Shown: positions 16,526 to 24,609 of the stretch, piece after piece
Layout: every line of letters starts with the position of its first letter
How positions within the stretch are numbered: the first letter of the stretch is position 1
Assembly (NCBI GenBank): GCA_948477625.1
Contig: CAOLNK010000002.1
Coordinates: 25,454 to 89,453, forward strand
Origin: an uncultured Candidatus Saccharibacteria bacterium
GTDB taxonomy: Bacteria > Patescibacteriota > Saccharimonadia > Saccharimonadales > Saccharimonadaceae
Reading direction: 5' to 3'
Length of the DNA stretch: 64,000 nucleotides
Translations under genes and position numbers: made by a program
The notes under the pieces: generated by a model
Database searches by the model: none
What the model was told of the DNA's origin: nothing
What the model saw: only the letters and a program-made list of their open reading frames with translations

Positions 16526-17065
16526 CTAGTGCAAATATTTCAAGTAGTGAAGATAATAATCCCAGCAAATTGGTTTGTCAGTGATACTGTTGGAATCGTT
16601 GGTGAGGAAATTTTCAAATTCGTCGATATTAATCCATTTTACTTCTTGGACTTCTTCGGACTGCAAGGTGATTTTAGTTGGGTCCAAATCAAGATGTGTA
16701 ACAAAATAATCATTGAAGTGACGATTGATGATGTCGCCTTCAAGGTTTTCAGAAGTGGAACTACCGATATGGATAAGATCTTGCGGTTGGAGTTCGACGT
16801 TGAGCTCTTCTTTAGTCTCACGCAAGGCAGCCTGATAGCTGAATTCGCCCGCATCGACGTGACCGCCAACGGCAACGTCCCACATGTTGGGCCAGAGTTT
16901 TTTGGTCTTGCTACGTTTTTGCAAGAGAACTCTCTGTCCATCGGAACTAACAATGAAGACGACGATGGCGCGGTGCCAAAGGCCTTTGCTATGACACTCG
17001 TAACGAGTGGCGGTTTGACCCGTAAAACCGCCGTTGCTATTTAAGACATCAAAAGTTTCTTCCAT
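16526..17065 (-). CDS. Nudix hydrolase (IPP isomerase-like subgroup)
   Basis: A 179-residue Nudix protein. The Nudix box runs from WDVAVGGHVDAGE through A-L-R-E-T-K-E-E-L-N. The N-terminal EETFDVLNSNG resembles the YfcD/isopentenyl-diphosphate isomerase-like group that hydrolyses unknown diphosphates. The start at 17065 is favoured because TACAAT lies 6 nt upstream; the longer frame to 17155 would run through that promoter. It is divergent from a paralogous Nudix gene (17194), sharing the WD-A-A/V-x-G-H-V-D-A-G-E core. Confidence 0.85.
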   Translation of the reverse strand: MEETFDVLNSNGGFTGQTATRYECHSKGLWHRAIVVFIVSSDGQRVLLQKRSKTKKLWPNMWDVAVGGHVDAGEFSYQAALRETKEELNVELQPQDLIHIGSSTSENLEGDIINRHFNDYFVTHLDLDPTKITLQSEEVQEVKWINIDEFENFLTNDSNSITDKPICWDYYLHYLKYLH

Positions 17066-17106
17066 GTAGATATTGTAGCATGCGATATGATAAAATAGAG
17101 AAAAGT

Positions 17107-17192
17107 AAGGAGCAATTATGAGCTTTAGAATAAGAGTACTCTTATTCTCTGACACTGTCAGAGAATGTTCCGGTCTAGGTGTGGGGGTGTAG
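17107..17192 (+). CDS. 24-residue leader ORF upstream of the Nudix operon
   Basis: AAGGAG at 17107-17112 precedes ATG at 17118; the frame encodes 24 residues beginning MSFRIRVLLFSD and stops with TAG at 17190-17192, 1 nt before the Nudix ATG. Two palindromes (17127-17148 and 17147-17163) lie inside the frame. This suggests translational coupling or attenuation. A comparable ORF (M-R-I-S-M-L-A-Y-L-F) with similar palindromes precedes the ABC operon at 30946-30881. Not proven to be translated. Confidence 0.45.
17127..17163. promoter_or_regulatory. Two adjoining palindromes in the operon leader
   Basis: First palindrome: AGAATAAGAGT followed by its exact complement (17127-17148, 22 bp). Second: CTCTGACA-C-TGTCAGAG (17147-17163). 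The pair could act as operators or as RNA hairpins. The same order (GAATAAG-type, then CTGAC-type, then gene) is found before the ABC operon. Confidence 0.55.
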
Positions 17193-17193
17193 A

Positions 17194-17730
17194 ATGCCGG
17201 AATTGATTGATGTTTTGGATGAGAATGGTGTTAAAACTGGCCGCGTCGTGACGCGCAAAGAGGTGCACCGTGAGGGTTTGTGGCATCAGATCGCAGTTGT
17301 AGTGGTTTTGGATGATAGCGGGCGAATTTTGTTGCAGCAGCGAAGCGCGAATAAAGAGACTAATCCTGGGAAATGGGATATTGCGGCGGCTGGTCATGTG
17401 GACGCCGGAGAAGATTCATTATCTACTGCTAAACGTGAAGCTGAAGAAGAGCTTGGCATAGTTGCAGATGATTTGCAGTACCTGTTGAGTTACTGCCGAG
17501 AAAGTCATTATGAATGTAACGGTGAGCCCCTAGTAGATAGGCAGCGTTTTGATTGCTATGTGATGAGAAAAACACATATCGATGTTGATACCTTGCAATT
17601 GCAGAGTAGTGAAGTTCAATCAGTAAAATTATGTACGATTACTGAATTTAGAAAAATGATTGAATTTGGTGAGATGGTAAATCGTATGCCTTTGTATGAA
17701 AAAGTAATAGAAATTATGGAGCAAAGATGA
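17194..17730 (+). CDS. Nudix hydrolase, first gene of a seven-gene operon
   Basis: A 178-residue Nudix protein with box GHVDAGEDSLSTAKREAEEE and the REAEEELGI ending. PELIDVLDENG and R-K-E-V-H-R-E-G-L-W-H at the N-terminus are typical of IPP isomerase-like Nudix enzymes. The ATG at 17194 follows the leader ORF stop by 1 nt. Its stop overlaps the next start (ATGA). The operon continues with an alpha/beta hydrolase, an MBL-fold protein, a histidine phosphatase, a 2-hydroxyacid dehydrogenase, a methyltransferase and an SDR, suggesting a small-molecule repair or conversion pathway. Confidence 0.88.
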   Translation: MPELIDVLDENGVKTGRVVTRKEVHREGLWHQIAVVVVLDDSGRILLQQRSANKETNPGKWDIAAAGHVDAGEDSLSTAKREAEEELGIVADDLQYLLSYCRESHYECNGEPLVDRQRFDCYVMRKTHIDVDTLQLQSSEVQSVKLCTITEFRKMIEFGEMVNRMPLYEKVIEIMEQR

Positions 17731-18299
17731 AAGAAAATTGCTTTTTGATTCATGGCAGTTTTGGTAGCCCGTTCGTAAATTGGTTGCCATATCTACACAA
17801 AGAATTACGCAAACGGAGTAAAGAAGTTTACACTCCGGATTTTCCGACGGGCGTGGGATTTCAGAATTATGAGAATTGGTCGAAGTTGCTCAAAGTTTAT
17901 CTTGATGCGGGTTTGATTACGGAAAATACAATTATCTTTGCGCATTCGATTGCACCGGTTTTTATTTGTAAGTTTTTGGTCGAGAATAAAGTTAAAGTAA
18001 AGAAACTGATTTTTGTTTGTGGGTTTAACAATTCTTTGGGTATTAACGAGGATTACGACAATGTGAACCGTAGCATGTATCTTGAGAATCTAGGTGATGT
18101 GAAAAAGTATTGTGACGAGATTGTTTGTTTCTATACGAAGAATGACCCATATGTAAAATATGACGTAGAGAAAGAGTTTGCAGATGCGATAGCGACGGAG
18201 CAAGTTGTGATTGCGGATGGTGGACACCTGAACTCAGAAAGTGGGTATCGTGAGTTCCCAGAATTATTAAATTATATTGAAGAAAGCGAGATGAAATGA
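17727..18299 (+). CDS. RBBP9/YdeN-type serine hydrolase
   Basis: A 190-residue compact alpha/beta hydrolase of the RBBP9/YdeN family. N-terminal LIHGSFGSP forms the oxyanion region; the nucleophile is Ser in F-A-H-S-I-A-P (Ala and Ile replace the usual Gly residues around it), the acid is Asp in KNDPYV, and the base is His in DGGHLN. The family hydrolyses esters or thioesters; natural substrates are mostly unknown. It overlaps the Nudix gene upstream and the MBL gene downstream by 4 nt each, indicating translational coupling. Confidence 0.82.
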   Translation: MKENCFLIHGSFGSPFVNWLPYLHKELRKRSKEVYTPDFPTGVGFQNYENWSKLLKVYLDAGLITENTIIFAHSIAPVFICKFLVENKVKVKKLIFVCGFNNSLGINEDYDNVNRSMYLENLGDVKKYCDEIVCFYTKNDPYVKYDVEKEFADAIATEQVVIADGGHLNSESGYREFPELLNYIEESEMK

Positions 18300-18931
18300 A
18301 GTTTACAAAATTAGAACATTCGGGTTGTGTGGTAGAAAAAGATGGGCTAAAGGTAGTTTGCGACCCAGTGGAGTTTGAAGCGGTTATACCGGAACTAGAT
18401 AATGTTGCTGCAATTGTGATTACACATAAACATGGCGACCATTTGCAACCGGAAAAGATTTTGGCGATATTGGACAGGAACCCAGAAGCGCGAATTTTTA
18501 CGACTGAAGATGCGGTTTCGGAAATTCCGAATTCTGAAATCGTTAGACATGGTGACGTGGTGATGGCTGGTGGATTTGAGTTGAAATTTTTTGGAGAAAA
18601 TCACGCATCAATTGTGCCAGGTAAAATTCCCTGTCAAAATATTGGTGTGGTGATTGATGGTAAGATTATGGACCCAGGTGATTCATTTGATTTTTCGCTT
18701 GATATATCTCAGCCGGGAATTTTGCTAGTGCCAAGCACAGCACCATGGTGCAAAGTGTCAGAAGGTATGGAATATATTAAAGCCGTGAAACCGAAAATCG
18801 CGGTGCCAGTGCACAATGCGGTGCTTTCAAATCTTGGTAATGGATTTAATGATAATTGGCTGAGAATGGCGTGTGAAGAAGTCGGAGCTGAACTGGCGCC
18901 ACTTGAAGTTGGAGAAAGTGTGGAGATATGA
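18296..18931 (+). CDS. MBL-fold metal-dependent hydrolase (UlaG/UPF0173-like)
   Basis: A 211-residue metallo-beta-lactamase fold protein. The metal motif is THKHGDHL near residue 42; later ligands are probably His in GENHAS, Asp in MDPGDSF and His in V-P-V-H-N. The group resembles UlaG/UPF0173 lactonase-like proteins, many of which open lactones or cleave phosphate esters. It overlaps both neighbours (ATGA at each end), so it belongs firmly to the operon. Substrate unknown. Confidence 0.85.
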   Translation: MKFTKLEHSGCVVEKDGLKVVCDPVEFEAVIPELDNVAAIVITHKHGDHLQPEKILAILDRNPEARIFTTEDAVSEIPNSEIVRHGDVVMAGGFELKFFGENHASIVPGKIPCQNIGVVIDGKIMDPGDSFDFSLDISQPGILLVPSTAPWCKVSEGMEYIKAVKPKIAVPVHNAVLSNLGNGFNDNWLRMACEEVGAELAPLEVGESVEI

Positions 18932-19476
18932 GATTAATTGCAACTAGACACGCCGAAACAAATTATAACGTTAAAGATTTGGTGAATTATGACCCGAATG
19001 TGGATGTTCATTTGACGGAAAATGGTGTAAAGCAAGCAGAAAAACTGGCTGAGCAGCTGAAAGATTTTAGTTTTGATGTAATCTATATTTCTCGGCTCAA
19101 GCGCACTAAACAAACGGCAGAAATTATTAATCGTTATCATGGGCTAGACTTAGTCATAAATGAATTATTGGATGATACGAGGAATGGTTTTGAAGGTAGG
19201 CCGTATAGTGAAGCTAAAGGTTGGCGTGATGTGCAGCCAGATCCTGCGACTGCACGTTATATGGATAAGTATGAGTCTGTTAGTGATATGACAAATCGTG
19301 TTCATAAATTCTTAGATTATTTAAGAGAACATCACCATGATGACGACACAATTTTAATTGTTACTAGTAGCCATTTGATTAAACAATTACGTATGCTGAA
19401 TGGCGAAATTACTATACAAGAATTATTAAACGCTCCGGCTAAGCATGCAACGTACTATGAATTTAATATTGATTGA
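18928..19476 (+). CDS. Histidine phosphatase family protein
   Basis: A 182-residue protein of the phosphoglycerate mutase-like histidine phosphatase superfamily. The catalytic signature is T-R-H-A-E-T-N-Y-N at residues 6-14, with Arg in YISRLKRTKQTA and the second His in TSSHLIKQL. Such enzymes dephosphorylate sugar phosphates, nucleotides or cofactor intermediates. Overlaps the MBL gene by 4 nt; 15 nt separate it from the dehydrogenase. The RHAET variant replaces the commoner RHGET. Confidence 0.87.
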   Translation: MRLIATRHAETNYNVKDLVNYDPNVDVHLTENGVKQAEKLAEQLKDFSFDVIYISRLKRTKQTAEIINRYHGLDLVINELLDDTRNGFEGRPYSEAKGWRDVQPDPATARYMDKYESVSDMTNRVHKFLDYLREHHHDDDTILIVTSSHLIKQLRMLNGEITIQELLNAPAKHATYYEFNID

Positions 19477-19491
19477 GGAAAGTGAGGCGGA

Positions 19492-20409
19492 ATGAACTTA
19501 TATATTTATGGTCTTGAAACCGATTTCAGCCAGGCACAGAAGGAGCTACTTGAAAGTAAGTTTGCGTATGTAAATTTTATCACTGAAGCAAATTATGATT
19601 TGGCAATGCAGGATAATGAACCAAAGGTACTTGCACTAGATCCTGATATTACGGGTTGGAGCTTACCGAATGAAATTATTGCACGGATTCCGAATCTTAA
19701 AGCAATTTGCTTGCAAACGACTGGTTATGAATGGGTGGATGGTGATTATTGTCGTGAGTGTAGTATTGCTGTAACGAATGTGCCACATTACGCTTCTGTG
19801 TCAGTGGCAGAGAAATGTGTATTTATGGCTTTGGCATTGGCGAAGCGATTTCCGTTATACTTGCGTGAAGGTGGAATGAGCTATGCTCCAGAATTTATTG
19901 GCGATGAAATGTGGGATAAACCAACGGATATTATTGGTTTTGGTGAGATTGGCCATGCTTTGGCAAAACGATTGGAGGGACTGGTCGGTAATAAAGAAAT
20001 TTGTTATTATTCACGCAATCAGAATGATCCAGATTTTCATTATTGGCCCTTTGAAGGTATGTTGGAAAAATCAGAATTTATGTTTGTGACAGTTTCTAAA
20101 AATCCGGAGAGTATTGCATTGTTTGATGATCTATCAAAGTTTAACAAGAACCTGAAGGTAATAATCGTTTCGAATGGTTTCGAGGAAGTAGCGCAGAGAC
20201 TTGTTGAAAAATGTGAGGTCGGTGAACTTGGCGGGGTGGCTTTTGAAAGTGATGACCCAGAGATTTTGCATCGTGAATATAAAACGAACATTTTTGTCAC
20301 TCCGCACAACGCGCATTGTTCAAAAGAAGCGTTAGCCAGAATGTTTGAGATTTGGGTGGATTCAATGGCAGCAGTGGCTGATGGAAAAATTATAAATCAA
20401 GTAAACTAA
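19492..20409 (+). CDS. NAD-dependent D-2-hydroxyacid dehydrogenase-like protein
   Basis: A 305-residue member of the D-isomer-specific 2-hydroxyacid dehydrogenase family. The Rossmann motif is IIGFGEIGHALAKRL near residue 145; a catalytic-type His lies in T-P-H-N-A-H-C-S near the C-terminus, with Glu in GVAFESDDPE. Between the usual P-H-Y-A and the Rossmann motif the spacing is normal. These enzymes reduce 2-keto acids to D-2-hydroxy acids with NAD(P)H. A GAGG-type ribosome binding site precedes the ATG. Fifth gene of the operon. Confidence 0.83.
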   Translation: MNLYIYGLETDFSQAQKELLESKFAYVNFITEANYDLAMQDNEPKVLALDPDITGWSLPNEIIARIPNLKAICLQTTGYEWVDGDYCRECSIAVTNVPHYASVSVAEKCVFMALALAKRFPLYLREGGMSYAPEFIGDEMWDKPTDIIGFGEIGHALAKRLEGLVGNKEICYYSRNQNDPDFHYWPFEGMLEKSEFMFVTVSKNPESIALFDDLSKFNKNLKVIIVSNGFEEVAQRLVEKCEVGELGGVAFESDDPEILHREYKTNIFVTPHNAHCSKEALARMFEIWVDSMAAVADGKIINQVN

Positions 20410-20420
20410 AGTGAGGTTGT

Positions 20421-21080
20421 ATGAAACCTAAAGTAAATGATCAATTTATTATTGATACTAATCGCAAATGCTACGATAATCTGGGTGAGTTGTATACTGA
20501 TGGCAAAGGTGATTTGGAAACTTTGCTGAATATGGGCGTTTGGAGAGATTTTCTTAGTGGCTTGAGTGGAAGAAAAGTTCTGGATGTGGGGTGTGGGGCT
20601 GGCGATGCAACAAAATGGTTGGTAGATAATAAGTATGAAGTGACAGCGTGCGATTTGTCTGAAGAGATGATAAAAACTGCACAGCAGAAGACTAATAAGG
20701 CTAGGTTTTTGACGTTGGGTGCGACTGAACTAGAAAAGTTAGACGATAGGTTTGATGGAATTATCTCGGTTCATCTCGTGCAACATCTGAGTAAAATTAT
20801 GATGAAGAAATTTTTTGGCGATGTCTATAATTTGTTAGTCGATGGTGGTAAGTTTTTGCTAGTATTTACGAATACTTGTTACGAAAAGACTGGTTACCAA
20901 CTAGATGGTGAGAAAGATGGTAATTATATCTTTTGGCATAAGTGGCAGATGGATGACATTGTGCCTTTGCTAGCAAAGGCGAAGCTTAAACCAATCTTCG
21001 CCAAAATGCAAAAGGGCGCAGATAATAGTTGTGCGATTGACATGGAACCGTTTGTATTTATTTGTGAAAGGAGTAATTAA
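20421..21080 (+). CDS. SAM-dependent methyltransferase
   Basis: A 219-residue class I methyltransferase. Motif I is VLDVGCGAGDATKWL near residue 50, followed by ACDLSEEMI (acidic loop) and ISVHLVQHL (motif IV region). The small size and lack of extra domains suggest a small-molecule O/N/C-methyltransferase rather than an RNA enzyme. It has a GAGG-type ribosome binding site and lies 11 nt after the dehydrogenase and 3 nt before the SDR. Confidence 0.85.
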   Translation: MKPKVNDQFIIDTNRKCYDNLGELYTDGKGDLETLLNMGVWRDFLSGLSGRKVLDVGCGAGDATKWLVDNKYEVTACDLSEEMIKTAQQKTNKARFLTLGATELEKLDDRFDGIISVHLVQHLSKIMMKKFFGDVYNLLVDGGKFLLVFTNTCYEKTGYQLDGEKDGNYIFWHKWQMDDIVPLLAKAKLKPIFAKMQKGADNSCAIDMEPFVFICERSN

Positions 21081-21083
21081 GAA

Positions 21084-21755
21084 ATGAAAAGAGTTGTTTT
21101 GACTGGAGCAAGCGATGGTTTGGGACGAGCCTTTGGAATGGAGTGTGTTAAAAATGGCGTAGATGTGGTTGCGCTGTGCCGTAAGCAACCAGATTATGAA
21201 TGTGTTTTTCTATCAACAGATTTGACTAGTAAAGAGTCGATGAAAGCCAGTTGTAAAAGGATTATTAACGAGTTTTCTGAATTCGATGCTTTAATAAATT
21301 GTGCTGGTGTGCAAAAGGTTCAAGATACTGGTAATATAAATTATGATAAAATAGATGAATTATTTAGGGTAAACACTCTGGCACCGATTTTTCTGACATC
21401 AGAATTGTTTGGTTGCATCAAACAATTCAATTCAGACATTTTGAATGTTGGTTCAACGTGTGGAACCAAAGCGGGGTACCATGGTGAAGTGGCGTACACT
21501 ACGTCGAAGTGGGGTTTGCGTGGTACGAGTTATACTTTGCAGGCTGAGCTGAAAGCTACTGGTTGTCGAGTAATCCAGTTTAATCCTGGAGGAATGAATA
21601 CTAGAATTAAAGCAAAAGATACTGGTATCGAAGTTTCAGATCCAGAGAATTGGATGACTCCTGATGATATTGCGAAGATAATGTTTTATATTCTTTCGCT
21701 CCCTAAGCAGATAGAAGTAAGTGAAATTACTATTAATCGGAAAGTTGCCGTATAG
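21084..21755 (+). CDS. Short-chain dehydrogenase/reductase (SDR)
   Basis: A 223-residue classical SDR. Cofactor motif TGASDGLG at residues 7-14, the N-C-A-G motif near 71, catalytic Ser in NVGSTCG and Tyr/Lys in AYTTSKWG. A good AAAGGAG ribosome binding site is present. It is the last gene of the operon and its stop codon abuts the stop of the convergent TfoX-domain gene with no gap. Substrate unknown; the operon context suggests redox conversion of a small metabolite. Confidence 0.87.
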   Translation: MKRVVLTGASDGLGRAFGMECVKNGVDVVALCRKQPDYECVFLSTDLTSKESMKASCKRIINEFSEFDALINCAGVQKVQDTGNINYDKIDELFRVNTLAPIFLTSELFGCIKQFNSDILNVGSTCGTKAGYHGEVAYTTSKWGLRGTSYTLQAELKATGCRVIQFNPGGMNTRIKAKDTGIEVSDPENWMTPDDIAKIMFYILSLPKQIEVSEITINRKVAV

Positions 21756-22052
21756 TTACTTCTTCAAATCATTATAAGCGTTAGTGATGATGGTTTGGAT
21801 TTGTTCCAAGTTGTCGAAATTGGCGATGTGATACATCGTACGCTTAGCGGTGTTGTATGGAATCTCTTCTGATAAGCCGCAGTTTTCGTTACTATCGGAC
21901 TTTTTGATTAGCAAACGCTTGTTATAAACCCCACCAACCAGGATGCCATTATAGTATAGCAAGAATTCTCCCATCATTGGGTGCACAGTGAAATCTCCGA
22001 TTGGTTCAAGTTTTTCTAGGATTTGATTCATTTCTTCTTTGCTGGTAGCCAT
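21756..22052 (-). CDS. TfoX N-terminal-domain protein
   Basis: A 98-residue protein matching the TfoX/Sxy N-terminal domain: V-H-P-M-M-G-E-F near residue 22, YYNGILVGGVYNKRLLIK, and P-Y-N-T-A-K-R. In gamma-proteobacteria Sxy helps CRP at competence promoters, but stand-alone N-terminal domains occur widely with unknown role. AAGGAATC precedes the ATG. It lies 10 nt downstream of the M6 protease gene and is probably co-transcribed with it. Confidence 0.78.
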   Translation of the reverse strand: MATSKEEMNQILEKLEPIGDFTVHPMMGEFLLYYNGILVGGVYNKRLLIKKSDSNENCGLSEEIPYNTAKRTMYHIANFDNLEQIQTIITNAYNDLKK

Positions 22053-22062
22053 GATTCCTTCG

Positions 22063-24609
22063 TTATTTTTGATTAATGGTTGATTTACTCATGATGTGAT
22101 TACGGACTTTGACGTAATCTGTGGCTTGAACTTTGCTATCTTGATTGATGTCCGCAGCCTGTAGGCTGGCATCGGTTAAATTAGTTTTACCCATAATGTG
22201 GTTGCGAATCTTAACATAGTCAGTGGCTTGGGTTTTGCCGTCACCATTTACGTCACCTTTAAGTACGACGATGTAAGCGTATGTTGTATTGTTGATGCGG
22301 AGTGAGAGCTTGGTATTGGTAGTAATGATTTGTTCATTGCTTTGAATATTTATAATCTCTAGACCCTTGATGTTGTTGAGCGATTGGCGAATAACACTAA
22401 TGCTGGTATTAATGGCAAAGCCAAAAAGATAATTTTGTTTCTTAGTAAGGTTAAGTTTACGGAGAACTTCTGCTTCAGTTAGTGTTGGCTCTGGTTTTGG
22501 AGTAGGAGTTGGTTTCTCTGGCTCGGTAGTTTGGTCAGAATTAATATCGGTAATTCCCTGTAACATATTGCTAGGTGTAGTGATGAATTTGTTAGCGTTT
22601 GCATCATAAGTTGTACCTACAACTGGAATTGTGCCATTGACTTTGCTATCGTAAGTAACGTTTTGTGGCATGTTGTATGCATCGTCAGTAAGATATTGGA
22701 TGCCGATAAAACTACCGATATTAGTATTGCCGGTGACTTTTCCTGTGGTGCTAGAATTACTGATTTTGGCATTTTGATTAAGACCGATAAAACCACCAAC
22801 ATTGGTGTTGGCCTTAACGCTGATGGCTGAAGTGCAGCTATCTATAGTAGTTGTGCTGTCGACATTTCCAGCAAAACCACCTGTGGCGGAAAGAGTATTT
22901 AGCCCTTTGATATTGTTAACTTCGCCAGAAAGCAGATGTACGTTTGAGATAGTAGAGCTGCTGATAGCTGAGGCTAGTCCGCCTAGACTACCTCCGATGC
23001 TGTTTGGTTTGACGGCTAAATTAGTGATTTTGAGATTTTTAATGCTACTAGGAGAATCGTAGTCGCCGAGATAATCAAAAATGCCGGCACCGGTGGAAGT
23101 GATATTACTTAGTGTGTGGTTTTGTCCGTCAAGGTGACCATAAAAGTTAATGCGAGGATACTCAATTCTACTAAAATCTAAATCTTTGGTAATAGTATAG
23201 TATTTGCCTTTGGTATCTCCACTCATGAGATAGAGAAAAGTGGTGGTATCGGAGATTTGGTAAGGAGATTGTTGGGTGCCAGCGCCAGTGGTTTCCGGAA
23301 AAACAATGTCAAAAGTTACTGAGTTGTCATCCATTTTTGTGACAGTGATGGTGATGCCAGAGTTTGTGCCGTCGGAATAATAAATTGTTTGGTTGTCGAA
23401 TTCTTTAGAAGTGCCGAGGCCTTTTCCTAAGCTGGGGCGGTTAAGATTAAGGGGGGCTTGAAGTAGATCGCCTCTTGCGGCATTAAGTGATGGCTCATTG
23501 GGACGAAAGACAAAAACTCGATCGGTAGCATTAGTTTGGTTGTTGATACGGTAGATAATAATTCCCCGTTCTTTGGCTGCATAACCATCGCGTGCATCGT
23601 GTGGCTCATAGTATTCAACGATAAAATACTCTTGGTCGTTGGCATTGCGTTGGACTTTGATGGCGCGTTGTTCGCTAGGATTGGTGAACTGCGGTCGTGA
23701 AACTGTGATATTCTTGGTAGTCTGGCTAATAACTGGAAGTGGATTGTGCCAATTAGTGTTTGGGTTATATTCGCTGACTAGATAGGCTAGGATGTTTTGC
23801 GGATTTGAGCTAGAATTTTTACCCATTAAATCGTAGATACCAACTGGTTCCCCTTGGTGGTCGGAGCGATACAAATCGATGAAGCCGAGAATATGTCCTA
23901 ATTCGTGCGCGATGGTGCCGTAGCCACCAGTGTCAAGTGAGAAAGTGCCATATTTATCTATGCTACCAGAATGATAAATAATACTGTGTGCAGCGATTGG
24001 TTTATTGGCGATTTTTGCAGTGATGTTACCGGAACTATTGTAGACGTGTGAGTGAAAAATTCCGCTAGCAGGCGCGTTGCTATTTTCAATGAAAAGTGTG
24101 AGCATATCAATCTTGCCATCGTTGTCGCTGTCCAGTGTTGATGAAGTAATCCCACTAGCAATAACTTGTTCGCTAATAGAATTGATCGCATTATTGACGA
24201 GTTCGTTTTCGCGAGCTAACTGTTGGCTATCACTGCTTGATGAGTAATAGCTCATTGGGTGCTGGTCTTGATATATGAAGAACTTTGTAGTGATTGAAAG
24301 TTTGCCGTAACTTTGTGTTTCGTAATATTTTTTAATGGATGGAACGGAAATTGCCCCTAAGGAAGTTTGCATGGTGATGGGATTGTCGCTATTGAGTAAT
24401 AATTCAGCATTGGTGAGGCTGTCAGTATCATCGATATGGAGCGGTGTGCCGTCCGCGCGTTTTGGTGCGATGTTTTCACTGTCGGCGAACTTGACGAGAA
24501 TTCCGATATTGATGATTTCGCGTTTAGTGATGGCTGACGCACCATGAAATATACAGAATACTGCACCGATAAGAAGTGGGATAATAAGAAATTTAACGTG
24601 CTTTTTCAT
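22063..24609 (-). CDS. Secreted M6-family metalloprotease with dockerin
   Basis: About 848 residues. A signal peptide (MKKHVKFLIIPLLIGAVFCI, cleavage after the G-A-S-A region) is followed by an M6 peptidase domain whose zinc motif HELGHILGFIDLY sits near residue 236. A beta-rich middle with GLUG-like repeats (GGFIGLNQNAKISN, then a second similar unit) follows, and at about 785-845 two dockerin-type calcium loops: DVNGDGKTQATD and DINQDSKVQATD. M6 proteases cleave extracellular proteins; dockerins bind cohesins. The ATG at 24609 overlaps the end of the anchored-protein gene. It probably acts on host or community proteins at the surface. Confidence 0.85.
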   Translation of the reverse strand: MKKHVKFLIIPLLIGAVFCIFHGASAITKREIINIGILVKFADSENIAPKRADGTPLHIDDTDSLTNAELLLNSDNPITMQTSLGAISVPSIKKYYETQSYGKLSITTKFFIYQDQHPMSYYSSSSDSQQLARENELVNNAINSISEQVIASGITSSTLDSDNDGKIDMLTLFIENSNAPASGIFHSHVYNSSGNITAKIANKPIAAHSIIYHSGSIDKYGTFSLDTGGYGTIAHELGHILGFIDLYRSDHQGEPVGIYDLMGKNSSSNPQNILAYLVSEYNPNTNWHNPLPVISQTTKNITVSRPQFTNPSEQRAIKVQRNANDQEYFIVEYYEPHDARDGYAAKERGIIIYRINNQTNATDRVFVFRPNEPSLNAARGDLLQAPLNLNRPSLGKGLGTSKEFDNQTIYYSDGTNSGITITVTKMDDNSVTFDIVFPETTGAGTQQSPYQISDTTTFLYLMSGDTKGKYYTITKDLDFSRIEYPRINFYGHLDGQNHTLSNITSTGAGIFDYLGDYDSPSSIKNLKITNLAVKPNSIGGSLGGLASAISSSTISNVHLLSGEVNNIKGLNTLSATGGFAGNVDSTTTIDSCTSAISVKANTNVGGFIGLNQNAKISNSSTTGKVTGNTNIGSFIGIQYLTDDAYNMPQNVTYDSKVNGTIPVVGTTYDANANKFITTPSNMLQGITDINSDQTTEPEKPTPTPKPEPTLTEAEVLRKLNLTKKQNYLFGFAINTSISVIRQSLNNIKGLEIINIQSNEQIITTNTKLSLRINNTTYAYIVVLKGDVNGDGKTQATDYVKIRNHIMGKTNLTDASLQAADINQDSKVQATDYVKVRNHIMSKSTINQK

